Part shown: one piece after another, positions 43,732-52,184 of the stretch
Numbering within the stretch: position 1 is the stretch's first letter
Layout of the letters: every line of letters begins with the position of its first letter
Notes under the pieces: model-generated
What the model saw: only the letters and a program-made list of their open reading frames with translations
Told to the model about the DNA's origin: nothing
The model's database searches: none
Made by a program: the position numbers and the translations under genes
NCBI GenBank assembly: GCA_023662825.1
Contig: JAMPIH010000009.1
Span: 32,355 to 96,354 of the forward strand
Direction of reading: 5' to 3'
Length of the DNA: 64,000 nt
From: Bacteroides sp.
GTDB taxonomy: Bacteria; Bacteroidota; Bacteroidia; Bacteroidales; P3

Positions 43732-45678
43732 CTACTGCAGGAATTTCCCAGAGCAGACGGTTCCGTTAACAGTAAGGCGATACACGTACAGTCCGTGCGG
43801 CAGTCGGGTTACCGAAACCTTTTGCGCAGGGTTGTTTACCCGCAACACGCACCGACCCTGCACATCCACCACTTCCAACACATCGCCCCGCAAACCGTTC
43901 CCGATAATAAGGCTTTTTTGTTGAGGTTCGTAGTGAACCGAGACATCAGACGCTGTAGCGGTTTTGTTTCCGACAGTTTCTTCGATGTGGCAAGCGTCGT
44001 ATTTTGTATTGTGATACATATAATTGCGATGCCAGAACACATCCGCCTGCACACATAGAAGTTCAGAGGGATTGTTGAAGAAATTAACGGGGAAAAAGCC
44101 CGTTTTCAAAGAACCTATGCCCTCTATCCAGACATCCGTTTCTCCATTATCCGAAACCATCTGCTGGCATCTCCGTTCTATCCCTTCTATATTCTGGCTG
44201 TACACGCTGTCTGCCGTCCACAAAACATTCCCCGAAACCAACGTGCTTTCGCCCTTTTCCAATCCGAAATCATACAGCAATACAGCCGGTGCATTCTCAT
44301 TTTCCTTGAAATAAACCTGCAACCTGTCTTGATAATACAGGCCGAAGGGTTTTTCATCCGAAAAATCCTCCTTCGTGGCACGGTATGCCCAGTTCCATTG
44401 CTGCTCTCCGTTCGTCTTGAAGTACAGTTCTTCCGTGTGGCGCGGCGTGTCCTTGCAGAGGACAGACCAATGCTGAACGCTGTAATCATAGCCATAGTGG
44501 CTCGGAATCCTGCACGCACTGTATTTGTGGTATAGGAGTTCTCCTGTTGCCCTTTCCACACAGACCAACATCGATGGGCCTCTTAGATTGCGGGAAGGAG
44601 AATAGGTTAAACCATTTGCCAATGAACCTATGCCGTCCACCCAGATGTCATCCCTGTCGGTATATTCCATCAGGTGAACCTTCAGGCAGCGTCTCGCCGT
44701 TTGCCCCGTTTCGAATACCGAATCAAAAACATCGTCCACAATCCACGCATCGTCGATGTGGGAAAAAGTGTCCACGTACAGGTGCGCCGTGTCACCCTTG
44801 CTTAATCCGAAATCGAACATCAGGAAAGGCACCGTGTCCATTCCGCCATCGTGATATGGATAGAACGCCCATATTTTTTTCCCATCCTGCCGCAAGTGTA
44901 GAAATTCCCGTTCTCCCGTAAACAGATGTTTCCACACATACCCGTATTTTTCCGATTCGCCTGCTAAGGATTCGGTGTAGTACCACAAAGGTCCATCCCC
45001 AACGCCCGACTGCATCGTCCATGTCTTGCCGTCTTCCAGATAATCTTCCGGTTCGGATTCAATGGAACATGAGTTGTAGAGGCCATTCTGATACCAAAGG
45101 TCTCCATCGTTCTCGCAGCAGAGCAATTCCGACATCCAGCCGCTATAGTCTAACCATGAAGCAGTCATTCCGAAACGGAGGGAGCCGATGCCTTCCACCC
45201 AAAAATCCTTTAAATTTCTATTATTGGCGGCACTTACTTGCAGGCAGCGCCTTGGTGTTCCGTCTGAAACATTAAAGACCGTATCGAAAACCCTGTCTAT
45301 AACTTGATATTCGAAATTGTGTACGAATACGGTATCTCCCTCTTTGGCTCCGAAATCGAAAAGTTGCAGAATCAGTTCCTCTCCGGATGCCCATACCCTT
45401 CTTTCGTAGATTTTAGTGCCTTCTTGACGGTAATAGCCGAAAATGTCTTTGTCTTGAAAATCGGGTCGGGAGGAAGTGAATAGTTTTTTCCAAATAACAC
45501 CATTTACCGTATCGGTGCCATCTATCCAATTGTATTCCATACGGGTGGGTCCATCTGGCGCATACAGTCTGCAATACCTCGACCATATTTTCCCCTCCTT
45601 CAGATATTCAGGTTTTTCTTGGCTGAAAACGAGGGAGGAAAGTAATATGAGCGACAAGAGTGCGATTATTTTTTTCAT
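43732..45678 (-). CDS. Secreted three-repeat protein with T9SS sorting domain
   Basis: A 648-residue exported protein: signal peptide KKIIALLSLILLSSLVFSQ, then three repeats of roughly 180-190 residues. Repeat landmarks include YLKEGKIWSRYCR / YLEDGKTWTMQSG, KLFDFGAKEGDTVFVHNF / FDFGLSKGDTAHLYVDTF / YDFGLEKGESTLVSGNV, and DFWVEGIGSLRFG / DIWVDGIGSLANG / DVWIEGIGSLKTG. The last 75 residues (SVHYEPQQKSLIIGNGLRGD ... LPHGLYVYRLTV) are a type A T9SS C-terminal domain. The protein would be anchored on the surface after cleavage. Function unknown. Confidence 0.85.
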   Translation of the reverse strand: MKKIIALLSLILLSSLVFSQEKPEYLKEGKIWSRYCRLYAPDGPTRMEYNWIDGTDTVNGVIWKKLFTSSRPDFQDKDIFGYYRQEGTKIYERRVWASGEELILQLFDFGAKEGDTVFVHNFEYQVIDRVFDTVFNVSDGTPRRCLQVSAANNRNLKDFWVEGIGSLRFGMTASWLDYSGWMSELLCCENDGDLWYQNGLYNSCSIESEPEDYLEDGKTWTMQSGVGDGPLWYYTESLAGESEKYGYVWKHLFTGEREFLHLRQDGKKIWAFYPYHDGGMDTVPFLMFDFGLSKGDTAHLYVDTFSHIDDAWIVDDVFDSVFETGQTARRCLKVHLMEYTDRDDIWVDGIGSLANGLTYSPSRNLRGPSMLVCVERATGELLYHKYSACRIPSHYGYDYSVQHWSVLCKDTPRHTEELYFKTNGEQQWNWAYRATKEDFSDEKPFGLYYQDRLQVYFKENENAPAVLLYDFGLEKGESTLVSGNVLWTADSVYSQNIEGIERRCQQMVSDNGETDVWIEGIGSLKTGFFPVNFFNNPSELLCVQADVFWHRNYMYHNTKYDACHIEETVGNKTATASDVSVHYEPQQKSLIIGNGLRGDVLEVVDVQGRCVLRVNNPAQKVSVTRLPHGLYVYRLTVNGTVCSGKFLQ

Positions 45679-45857
45679 TGGATAGAGTTGTTGGTTGTTT
45701 TTTTGATGGTACCTTATCTTTCAGTGTTGCTAATATACAAATTTCGGCGTATTATGCTGTTTTGATATGGGTTCATCTGTTGAAAAATCAGTATATTCGC
45801 GGATGTGTATTGAACTAGTCACAAACAAAACAAAGTATCATTTAAAATATTAAAGTC

Positions 45858-46556
45858 ATGGTAAAGTTGATCACCGTCATGAAAATAAATATTTTAGTCG
45901 CACTTTTGTGTGTTACTGCCGCAACTGCTACTGCACAAGATGTTCAACCGATTTTGGGTACGTATCTTGTGGCGGAAACATGTACGATTGCTGAGGATTC
46001 AACATATAGAGAGTCTGCTGATTATGTATTGACAATAGAGGCGTTGCCAGATGAAAAAAATAAAATCCGTTTTTTGATTCCTGCACATGGGATTCCCGAT
46101 TTTGTGGAAGCAAGTACCATAAATGGTAAGGATTTTACGTTCTCGCAAGCGTTTCCGTTGGAAGATAGTACTCGATTTCAGGATATTGCCGGCAAGGGTC
46201 GGGTATCGGGAAATTCGTTTTCGATGGAATACACATCAACGGCAACTGGAGTCTGGGGTACATTGCAATGTTCTGCTATGGGAAATAGGAATGATGTAGG
46301 TGTCAAAGACAATGGGCGGATGGAGTTCAACATCCGTGTGGATGTCCAAAACGAAATTTTGATTTTTCCAGAGCAATTGAAAGAAAAATCGATAGATTTT
46401 GAATTGTTTAATATGAACGGACAGCGGATGTTCAACAGGAAGAATGTAGGGAGTGAGGAAATAAGCATTGCATCTCTCCCTGCTGGCGTGTATATATACA
46501 AACTGATTTCTGGAGGACATCTTTTATCAACGGGCAAAATTTTGAAAAGTTGGTGA
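45858..46556 (+). CDS. Secreted protein with T9SS sorting domain
   Basis: A 232-residue protein. The signal peptide is clearer from the Met at 45879 (KINILVALLCVTAATATAQ) than from 45858. The mature part has a beta-sandwich-like region (PILGTYLVAETCTIAEDSTY ... GVWGTLQCSAMGN) and ends with a T9SS-like domain (FELFNMNGQRMFNRKN, IASLPAGVYIYKLISGGHLL). AT-rich relative to its neighbours. Function unknown. Confidence 0.82.
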   Translation: MVKLITVMKINILVALLCVTAATATAQDVQPILGTYLVAETCTIAEDSTYRESADYVLTIEALPDEKNKIRFLIPAHGIPDFVEASTINGKDFTFSQAFPLEDSTRFQDIAGKGRVSGNSFSMEYTSTATGVWGTLQCSAMGNRNDVGVKDNGRMEFNIRVDVQNEILIFPEQLKEKSIDFELFNMNGQRMFNRKNVGSEEISIASLPAGVYIYKLISGGHLLSTGKILKSW

Positions 46557-46585
46557 TTGTGATCCTAGGATAAAAATCCTATGTG

Positions 46586-46623
46586 GAGTCCTTGACGGTT
46601 GGAAAGACCGTCAGGGGCTTTTT
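46586..46623. terminator. Terminator between the T9SS cargo gene and flavin reductase
   Basis: AGTCCTTGACGGT pairs with ACCGTCAGGGGCT (two G-U pairs) around TTGGAAAG, then five T. It also lies 3 bases from the converging flavin reductase stop and may serve both. Confidence 0.85.
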
Positions 46624-46625
46624 CA

Positions 46626-47222
46626 TTACCTCCTTTTCGTCCCCTTTTTCCGTACCGAGAAGCCGAAATGGTCGATATACCGGCCGGTCTCGAAGTAGTG
46701 GCCGTGTTCATACACTAATAATCCGGCCTTCTGCAGGTCGAACTTGCCGCTTTCGGCGTCCATGTATTTCTTGTCGGCCAGCACGTTCACGATGTCGGCG
46801 ATGAACGCGTGGTGGGAACCTAAGTCCAGGCGTTGCTTCACCTTGCATTCCAAGGTGAGGGGCGACTGCGCCAGCACGGGCGCCTTCGTCTTGATGCCGG
46901 GCAGGGCCTTCAGGCCGCATTCCTTGAACTTGTCGAAATCCTTGCCCGACTTTACCCCGCACCAGTCGGTGCCCTTGGCCAGATCGGCCGTGGTGAGGTT
47001 GATGCTGAATTCGCCGTATTTCTCGATCAAGCCGTAGGAATGGCGTTCGGGGCGCACGGAAACGTAGCACATGGGCGGTTCGGAGCAGAGGATGCCTGTC
47101 CAGGCCACGGTAATGAGGTTATAGTCTTCTTGGCTCGCGCCGCAGCCCACCAACACGGCGGGCAGGGGATAGAGCATCGTGCCGGGATTGAAGCACTGCT
47201 TGGTCTTAAGGGTTTCTTCCAT
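46626..47222 (-). CDS. Flavin reductase-like FMN-binding protein
   Basis: A 198-residue protein with the flavin reductase-like split-barrel fold: PGTMLYPLPAVLVGCGASQE, NLITVAWTGILCSEPPMCYVS near 35-55 and GEFSINLTTADLAKGTDWCG. Family members reduce FMN/FAD with NAD(P)H or bind FMN. Cysteines are frequent (five or more), which may be incidental. It is divergent from topB with about 60 bases between the starts. Confidence 0.88.
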   Translation of the reverse strand: MEETLKTKQCFNPGTMLYPLPAVLVGCGASQEDYNLITVAWTGILCSEPPMCYVSVRPERHSYGLIEKYGEFSINLTTADLAKGTDWCGVKSGKDFDKFKECGLKALPGIKTKAPVLAQSPLTLECKVKQRLDLGSHHAFIADIVNVLADKKYMDAESGKFDLQKAGLLVYEHGHYFETGRYIDHFGFSVRKKGTKRR

Positions 47223-47269
47223 GATGGCGAAGGTTTATCGGTATGCAAACTTACGAGATTTTTTAATCG

Positions 47270-47277
47270 TATCTTTG
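47270..47277 (+). promoter_or_regulatory. -7 promoter element for topB, possibly leaderless
   Basis: TATCTTTG, then GCGGGCT-like spacer and ATG 6 bases later. The 19 bases CGTATCTTTGCGGGCTATG at 47268-47286 are identical to those before the glycosyltransferase gene (55959-55977, minus). A start at the ATG would make the mRNA leaderless. Confidence 0.6.
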
Positions 47278-47283
47278 CGGGCT

Positions 47284-49158
47284 ATGAAACTTTGCGTTGC
47301 CGAAAAACCGAGTGTAGGGCGTGAAATCGCCCGCGTGATAGGAGCCACCACCGCCAAGAACGGCTATATGGAGGGCAACGGCTATTGGGTTTCGTGGACG
47401 TTCGGCCATCTGTGCACCCTTTTCGAGCCCCAGGACTACACCCCCGACTGGAAACGCTGGCGCATGGAGTTCCTGCCCATGATTCCGCCTTCGTTCAAGC
47501 TTAAGCTGATTCCCGAAAAGGGCAGCATGAACCAGTTCGAGATTCTGAGCGGCCTCATGGCGCAGTGCGAGGAGGTGATAAACTGCGGCGATGCCGGGCA
47601 GGAAGGGGAGGTGATCCAGCGCTGGGTCATGCAGAAGGCCGGCTGCAAGGTGCCGGTAAAACGCCTGTGGATTTCCTCGCTTACCGAGCAGGCCATCAAG
47701 GACGGCTTCGCCAAGCTCTATCCCGCTTCGGATTTCGACAACCTCTATGCCGCCGGTTCGGTGCGCGCCATCGGCGACTGGCTTCTGGGCATGAACGCCA
47801 GCCGCGCCTATACGCTTAAGTTCGGCGTGCCGGGGCAGGTGCTTTCCATCGGCCGGGTGCAGACCCCCACCTTGGCCTTGCTGGTGGAACGTCAAAAAGC
47901 GATAGAGAACTTCAAGCCCGAGAAGTTCTGGGAACTGAAGACCCAGTACCGGGGCGGCGTGTTCCTGAGCACCAAGGGGCGCATGGCCACCGAGGAAACG
48001 GCTAAGAGACTCTGCCAGAGCGTGGCCGGACAGGATCTGGAGATCACCAAGGTGGAGAAGAAAAAGGCCAAGGAGCATCCGCCCAAGCTGTTCGACCTTA
48101 CGCTGCTGCAGGTGGAGAGCAATAAAAAATACGGATTCTCGGCCGACAAGACCCTGCAGGTGATCCAAAGCCTGTACGAGAAGAAACTCACCACTTATCC
48201 GCGTGTGGACACCAACTTCCTGCCCAACGACATCTACGCCAAGTCGCCCGGCATCCTGCGCGGTCTGGTGCCTTACGCCACCTATACCCAGCCCTTGCTG
48301 GCGGGCGGTGCCTTGCGCAAGAGCGTCAAGGTGTTTAACGACAAGAAGATAACCGACCATCACGCTATCATTCCCACCGGAGAGTTTGCCGCCGCGGCCT
48401 CACTCTCGCAAGAAGAGAAGCAGGTGTTCGATATGGTGATACGCCGTTTCATCGCTGTGTTCTACCCCGATTGCGAGTACGCCAACACCACCGTTTCGGC
48501 CAAGGTGGATCTGAGCGCGTCGGGTCAGAAGGACGTGGACTTCAAGGCCACCGGAAAGGTGATCACCGACTCGGGCTGGCGCGTGGTCTTTCCGTCCAAG
48601 GGCAAGGGCGAGGACGAGGAGAAGGACGACAGGGAAGAGAACGTGCTGCCCGACTACCAGGCGGGCGAACGCGGGCCGCACAAGCCCGAGATCGTGCAGA
48701 AACAGACCCAGCCGCCCAAGTATATGAGCGAGGGCGACCTGCTCAAGGCCATGGAGACGGCGGGCAAGCTGGTGGAGGACGAGGAACTGCGCGACCTCAT
48801 GAAGGCCAACGGCATCGGGCGCCCCTCCACGCGGGCGGCCATTATCGAGACGCTCATCAAGCGCAATTACGTCTATAAGGACAAGAAGCGGATCCTGCCC
48901 ACGCCGATGGGGGTGAAGCTTATCGAGACCATTCCCAACAGACTGCTTAAGTCGGCCGAGCTTACCGGCCAGTGGGAAAAGAAACTCCGCGATATTTCCG
49001 ACGGCAAGTTCGCGCCCGCCGAGTTCATGGCCCAACTTAAGGGCATGGTGGCCGCCGTGGTTCAGGAAGTGCGCCTCGCGCCCCGCACCGTGCTGGATGA
49101 GACAGGATTTGCAGCAAGTCCGGAGGAAAAAGCTTCAATGGCAGCACCGAAAGTTTGA
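47284..49158 (+). CDS. topB: DNA topoisomerase III
   Basis: A type IA topoisomerase that decatenates DNA and may act with RecQ, also in this window. The 625-residue protein starts at 47284 (MKLCVAEKPSVGREIARVIG), preceded by the promoter box; the longer open frame is rejected. The Toprim acidic motif is NCGDAGQEGE, and the active-site tyrosine is Tyr305 in KLTTYPRVDTNF. GIGRPSTRAAIIETLIKRNY near 515 is conserved. There is no C-terminal zinc-finger region; the protein ends in a short unconserved tail. Confidence 0.95.
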   Translation: MKLCVAEKPSVGREIARVIGATTAKNGYMEGNGYWVSWTFGHLCTLFEPQDYTPDWKRWRMEFLPMIPPSFKLKLIPEKGSMNQFEILSGLMAQCEEVINCGDAGQEGEVIQRWVMQKAGCKVPVKRLWISSLTEQAIKDGFAKLYPASDFDNLYAAGSVRAIGDWLLGMNASRAYTLKFGVPGQVLSIGRVQTPTLALLVERQKAIENFKPEKFWELKTQYRGGVFLSTKGRMATEETAKRLCQSVAGQDLEITKVEKKKAKEHPPKLFDLTLLQVESNKKYGFSADKTLQVIQSLYEKKLTTYPRVDTNFLPNDIYAKSPGILRGLVPYATYTQPLLAGGALRKSVKVFNDKKITDHHAIIPTGEFAAAASLSQEEKQVFDMVIRRFIAVFYPDCEYANTTVSAKVDLSASGQKDVDFKATGKVITDSGWRVVFPSKGKGEDEEKDDREENVLPDYQAGERGPHKPEIVQKQTQPPKYMSEGDLLKAMETAGKLVEDEELRDLMKANGIGRPSTRAAIIETLIKRNYVYKDKKRILPTPMGVKLIETIPNRLLKSAELTGQWEKKLRDISDGKFAPAEFMAQLKGMVAAVVQEVRLAPRTVLDETGFAASPEEKASMAAPKV

Positions 49159-49179
49159 TATGCGGTATGCTGTGAAAGT

Positions 49180-49220
49180 GAAAACGCCCTATCCGTGGAT
49201 TCGGAACAGGGCGTTTTCTG
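49180..49220. terminator. Terminator between topB and the 49240 gene
   Basis: GAAAACGCCCTaTCCG (49180-49195) pairs with CGGAacAGGGCGTTTTC (49203-49219); A-run on one side and T-run on the other. Suitable for both converging genes. Confidence 0.85.
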
Positions 49221-49239
49221 TTATACTGAAAGCGTTGGA

Positions 49240-50535
49240 TTAGTGCGCCAACGTCATGCCAACCTTATGGTTAAGGCGCGGAACAAAGCCGTTGCCGGGT
49301 TTGGTCTGGCCTTTTACGGCTTTCAGTCGCGAGACAATCTTGGAAGCCATGGATTTGGCAGCAATTGCACGGTCGGGGGTGGTGAACTTCAGTTCCGTTA
49401 ATTCGCCCCATTCTCCCTTGGAGTTTTTAGCTGCGGCGATAGCAACCGCAGCAGTGTTGGGATCAATCTGAAAGTCGGTGGTGATTTCTTCATAGAAAAA
49501 CCAATAGGCCATCGGCATGGGAGGATCGCTTCTCAACTCGCTCCAATATTCTTCTTTGTGGTTATTGTAGGAGGTGTCGTCCTTTACCACGTTGAACCGG
49601 AAACAGCTTGTCTGGTCGTTGGGGGTAAAGGTAATGAATTGGCTGGGCAGTTCTTCTCCCTCCCAGTCTGCAAGTTTGTATTCTTTGAGCTCAATGGATA
49701 CAGAAGCCGCTCCGGGACCACCGAGTTCAAGCGTAGAAACTTCAAAAACCTGATATGGCGCCAAGGCGTCATTTACATCGGTACAAACGATAAAGATTTC
49801 AAATTCCGTATTTGGCTCCATGCTGGTCCATTCCACGGAGTCTTTGCCGCTTCTGGGAATCTGGCCCCAAGCCTTGATCATCTGACCGAAGTTGGTAAAG
49901 CCGAACATGGGGCCGAACATTTCGTATTGCGATTGCATCGTACCCTTTTCACCAGTCAAGCAGTAGTATTCCTTTACATCGTCGTTGGGGGTGACTTCAA
50001 TCTTAAAGCTTCTCGTTTTAGTGTCGATAATCTTGACTTCCACTTTGGGATCTCCGACAATTTCCGGTTCGGGTGTCGAGAATTCAGCTTTGCAGACACC
50101 TGCTTCCACACCATATTCATCAATACCTACGGTATAAACCACGTAGTCGCTGCCGGCATCAAGGTTGATTCCGGTAAGCTTGCCGTTGGTAAAGTCTTCG
50201 TAATAGGTGGGGGAGTTGAGACGGTTCAACCAGTTGATGACGGCGAGGTCGTTAGTGAGTTGTCCGGCAATAGTTGCGGGAACTACGTTGATTTTAAAGC
50301 CACGGCAATTTTCAGAACGGGTAACGGAAAGCGTCAGGGTGTCGCAGACGGCGGCTAAAACCGTTACATCCGCTTTTACTTCGCCGGACACTTCGGCAAA
50401 GGTGATGCTGTCCACTCGGTCAAGCACATATCCCTTGTAACCGGTGGCGTCTTGAACCAACATCCGGTTCGGGGTTTGGGCGAAAATGGATATGCTGAAA
50501 AGCAAGGTGCTTAAAAAGAATGCTAATTTTTTCAT
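49240..50535 (-). CDS. Exported protein of unknown function with beta-sandwich-like repeats
   Basis: A 431-residue protein with signal peptide KKLAFFLSTLLFSISIFAQ. The N-terminal stretch MLVQDATGYKGYVLDRVDSI resembles the opening of Bacteroidota cell-surface proteins. At least three repeats look like fibronectin-type strands, each ending in phrases such as NTEFEIFIVCTDVNDALAPY, KEYYCLTGEKGTM and SVSIELKEYKLADW. No sorting domain is obvious at its C-terminus. It overlaps the upstream gene's stop by 4 bases, so the two form an operon. Confidence 0.78.
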   Translation of the reverse strand: MKKLAFFLSTLLFSISIFAQTPNRMLVQDATGYKGYVLDRVDSITFAEVSGEVKADVTVLAAVCDTLTLSVTRSENCRGFKINVVPATIAGQLTNDLAVINWLNRLNSPTYYEDFTNGKLTGINLDAGSDYVVYTVGIDEYGVEAGVCKAEFSTPEPEIVGDPKVEVKIIDTKTRSFKIEVTPNDDVKEYYCLTGEKGTMQSQYEMFGPMFGFTNFGQMIKAWGQIPRSGKDSVEWTSMEPNTEFEIFIVCTDVNDALAPYQVFEVSTLELGGPGAASVSIELKEYKLADWEGEELPSQFITFTPNDQTSCFRFNVVKDDTSYNNHKEEYWSELRSDPPMPMAYWFFYEEITTDFQIDPNTAAVAIAAAKNSKGEWGELTELKFTTPDRAIAAKSMASKIVSRLKAVKGQTKPGNGFVPRLNHKVGMTLAH

Positions 50536-51023
50536 TGTTTGATAAATTTAATGGCTTGAGAATTAATTACTAAAAGATAAAAACCGGTTCTGAGTGCGCT
50601 TACGTCCAAATCTTCGCCCTGCCAGGGGGAAGAAAAGACGGTGGCGCCGTTCATCGCGACAATGCGAAGTTGGGTCCGGCTACCGTCGTGTCCGTTGATT
50701 CGCAACAGATCGCGTACCGGATTTTGGACGAGACGCAGGCTCATCGCATGTTCCGGTTTTTGGATGGCAACATCCGGCGTCCCTTCTCCGAAAGTAATCG
50801 TTCGGACATCCGTGTAGGCGAATGTCACCGGGTTGGCATCATACGTTGCGAAAACGTTGAAGGTTTTCTCCGAGAACTTGATGGAAGTTTCGGTAGTGAG
50901 GTTGATCTTGCTTTCCGGACTCCCCGAATTAGAGGGGGTTACCACAAGTACCTTGGCCTGGACCAGACCGCAGGTCGCGAGCAGTAACAAACCGGATAAG
51001 GCAGATAGAAATCTTTTCCTCAT
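50532..51023 (-). CDS. Small exported protein ending in a T9SS-like sorting domain
   Basis: A 163-residue protein with signal peptide RFLSALSGLLLLATCGLVQA, a short beta-rich region (NLTTETSIKFSEKTFNVFA, FAYTDVRTITFGEG) and a C-terminus of T9SS type (RLVQNPVRDLLRINGHDGSR ... VSALRTGFYLLVINSQ). Stop and next ATG overlap (ATGA), coupling it to the 49240-50535 protein, to which it may be functionally linked. The first region resembles the start of that protein. Confidence 0.78.
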   Translation of the reverse strand: MRKRFLSALSGLLLLATCGLVQAKVLVVTPSNSGSPESKINLTTETSIKFSEKTFNVFATYDANPVTFAYTDVRTITFGEGTPDVAIQKPEHAMSLRLVQNPVRDLLRINGHDGSRTQLRIVAMNGATVFSSPWQGEDLDVSALRTGFYLLVINSQAIKFIKQ

Positions 51024-51376
51024 GGTTTAATGTTTTGAGTTAGTAAATAAATTTGTTTGAGCTATCCTTTGCAGGAGATACTCATAGACAAATGTAATAT
51101 AATAAAAGAAATTAGCAAAATTTCACAAGAAAGCAATGGAAACCAATCAAAATCAATGATAAGATGTTTTCTCAAGGTTGATATGTATCGGGGAATGAGG
51201 TTTGTTTTTCAAGAAAAGAGAGTTCCCGATATCCGAAATCAGGGTGTTAATAAGTTGTTAGTGTTAATCCGGGGAACGGGGCTGTAAAAATGCGCCGTGT
51301 TTTGTACTTTCGCAATCCGTGGCTTGATAGGCTGCGGTATTTTTAAATCGTTAATAATCAGAAATAAGATACAGCG
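51024..51376. other. Gene-free interval
   Basis: About 350 AT-rich bases between the secreted pair and the DUF3127 gene. It holds a TACTTTCG box at 51305-51312 that may be the -7 element for the plus-strand gene; nothing else recognised. Confidence 0.5.
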
Positions 51377-51781
51377 ATGGATTTTACAGCGAAGTTGATT
51401 CAGATCAACGAACCCGTTACGGGCGAAGGTAAGAACGGCACGTGGAAACGGCAGGAATTTATTTTTGAAACAGAAAGCCAGTATCCGCGTAAGATTTGCG
51501 TTTCGGTTTGGGGCGACCGCGCCATCCAGGATCCGAACATCATGAAGATCGGCAATGTGCTCAATGTGGCCTTCGATTTGGAAAGCCGCGAATACAACGG
51601 CCGCTGGTACACCGATGTGCGTCCCTGGCGTATCAGCCTGCCCGGTGCCGCTCCCGCGCCGCAGGCCGGATATCAGGCTCCCGCCGCCGCACCTGCCGCC
51701 GCCCCCGCCTCGGCTCCTGTGGCTCCCGAATTCCCCACGGCTCCCGCCGGCGGAAACGATGCCGACGACCTTCCTTTCTAA
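51377..51781 (+). CDS. DUF3127 OB-fold-like protein
   Basis: A 134-residue protein typical of Bacteroidota. The N-terminal 90 residues (IQINEPVTGEGKNGTWKRQE, YPRKICVSVWGDRAIQ, IGNVLNVAFDLESREYNGRW, TDVRPWRIS) resemble single-stranded DNA-binding protein strands and are DUF3127. The rest is a low-complexity Ala/Pro tail (about 92-125) ending in the acidic DADDLPF, similar to the C-terminal tip of SSB (DDDLPF). A DNA-binding role is an inference from these features. Confidence 0.88.
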   Translation: MDFTAKLIQINEPVTGEGKNGTWKRQEFIFETESQYPRKICVSVWGDRAIQDPNIMKIGNVLNVAFDLESREYNGRWYTDVRPWRISLPGAAPAPQAGYQAPAAAPAAAPASAPVAPEFPTAPAGGNDADDLPF

Positions 51782-51803
51782 GGAACGTAAGCACTGCAAG
51801 AGA

Positions 51804-51838
51804 CAACGCCCTGTTTTCCATCGGAGAACAGGGCGTTT
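51804..51838. terminator. Terminator between DUF3127 and the FtsB-like gene
   Basis: CAACGCCCTGTT (51804-51815) pairs with AACAGGGCGTT (51827-51837). It sits between converging genes and can serve both. Confidence 0.82.
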
Positions 51839-51857
51839 CGTATAGAGGGGGAGCGAT

Positions 51858-52184
51858 CTATTCCTCCTCGAACAGGAATATATCCTCGTTGTCTTTTTTC
51901 ATCAGATAGGTTTCCCGTCCGTAGGTTTCCACGAAGTCGAGGTCGGTCTTGAACCGCTGGATGGCCTGTTCGTTCCGTTCGATTTCCTTTTGATAGAATT
52001 GCTTGCGCCGCCGTAGGTCGCGCAGCTCGCGCTTGGTGCGCACCTGATTCTGTACCGTGTTGGGCGAGAGGAAGAAGATCCAGAGCAGGAATAGCAACGT
52101 AACGATTATGTAATTACGGTAGGGGCTCTTCCAAAAGCGGAACAGGGCATCCGACAACTGTATGTATCGTTCGCGTAATTTCAT
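51858..52184 (-). CDS. FtsB/DivIC-like septum formation protein
   Basis: A 108-residue single-span protein with a coiled coil. One span near 27-42 (IIVTLLFLLWIFFLSPNTV) is followed by a Lys/Arg/Glu-rich coil (TKRELRDLRRRKQFYQKEIE), and a short ending FVETYGRETYLMKKDNEDIF with the family YGRETYLM/KxDxE-type end. FtsB works with FtsL and FtsQ at the division site. It overlaps the GH3-like gene by 4 bases at its start, so it is co-translated with it. Confidence 0.82.
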   Translation of the reverse strand: MKLRERYIQLSDALFRFWKSPYRNYIIVTLLFLLWIFFLSPNTVQNQVRTKRELRDLRRRKQFYQKEIERNEQAIQRFKTDLDFVETYGRETYLMKKDNEDIFLFEEE

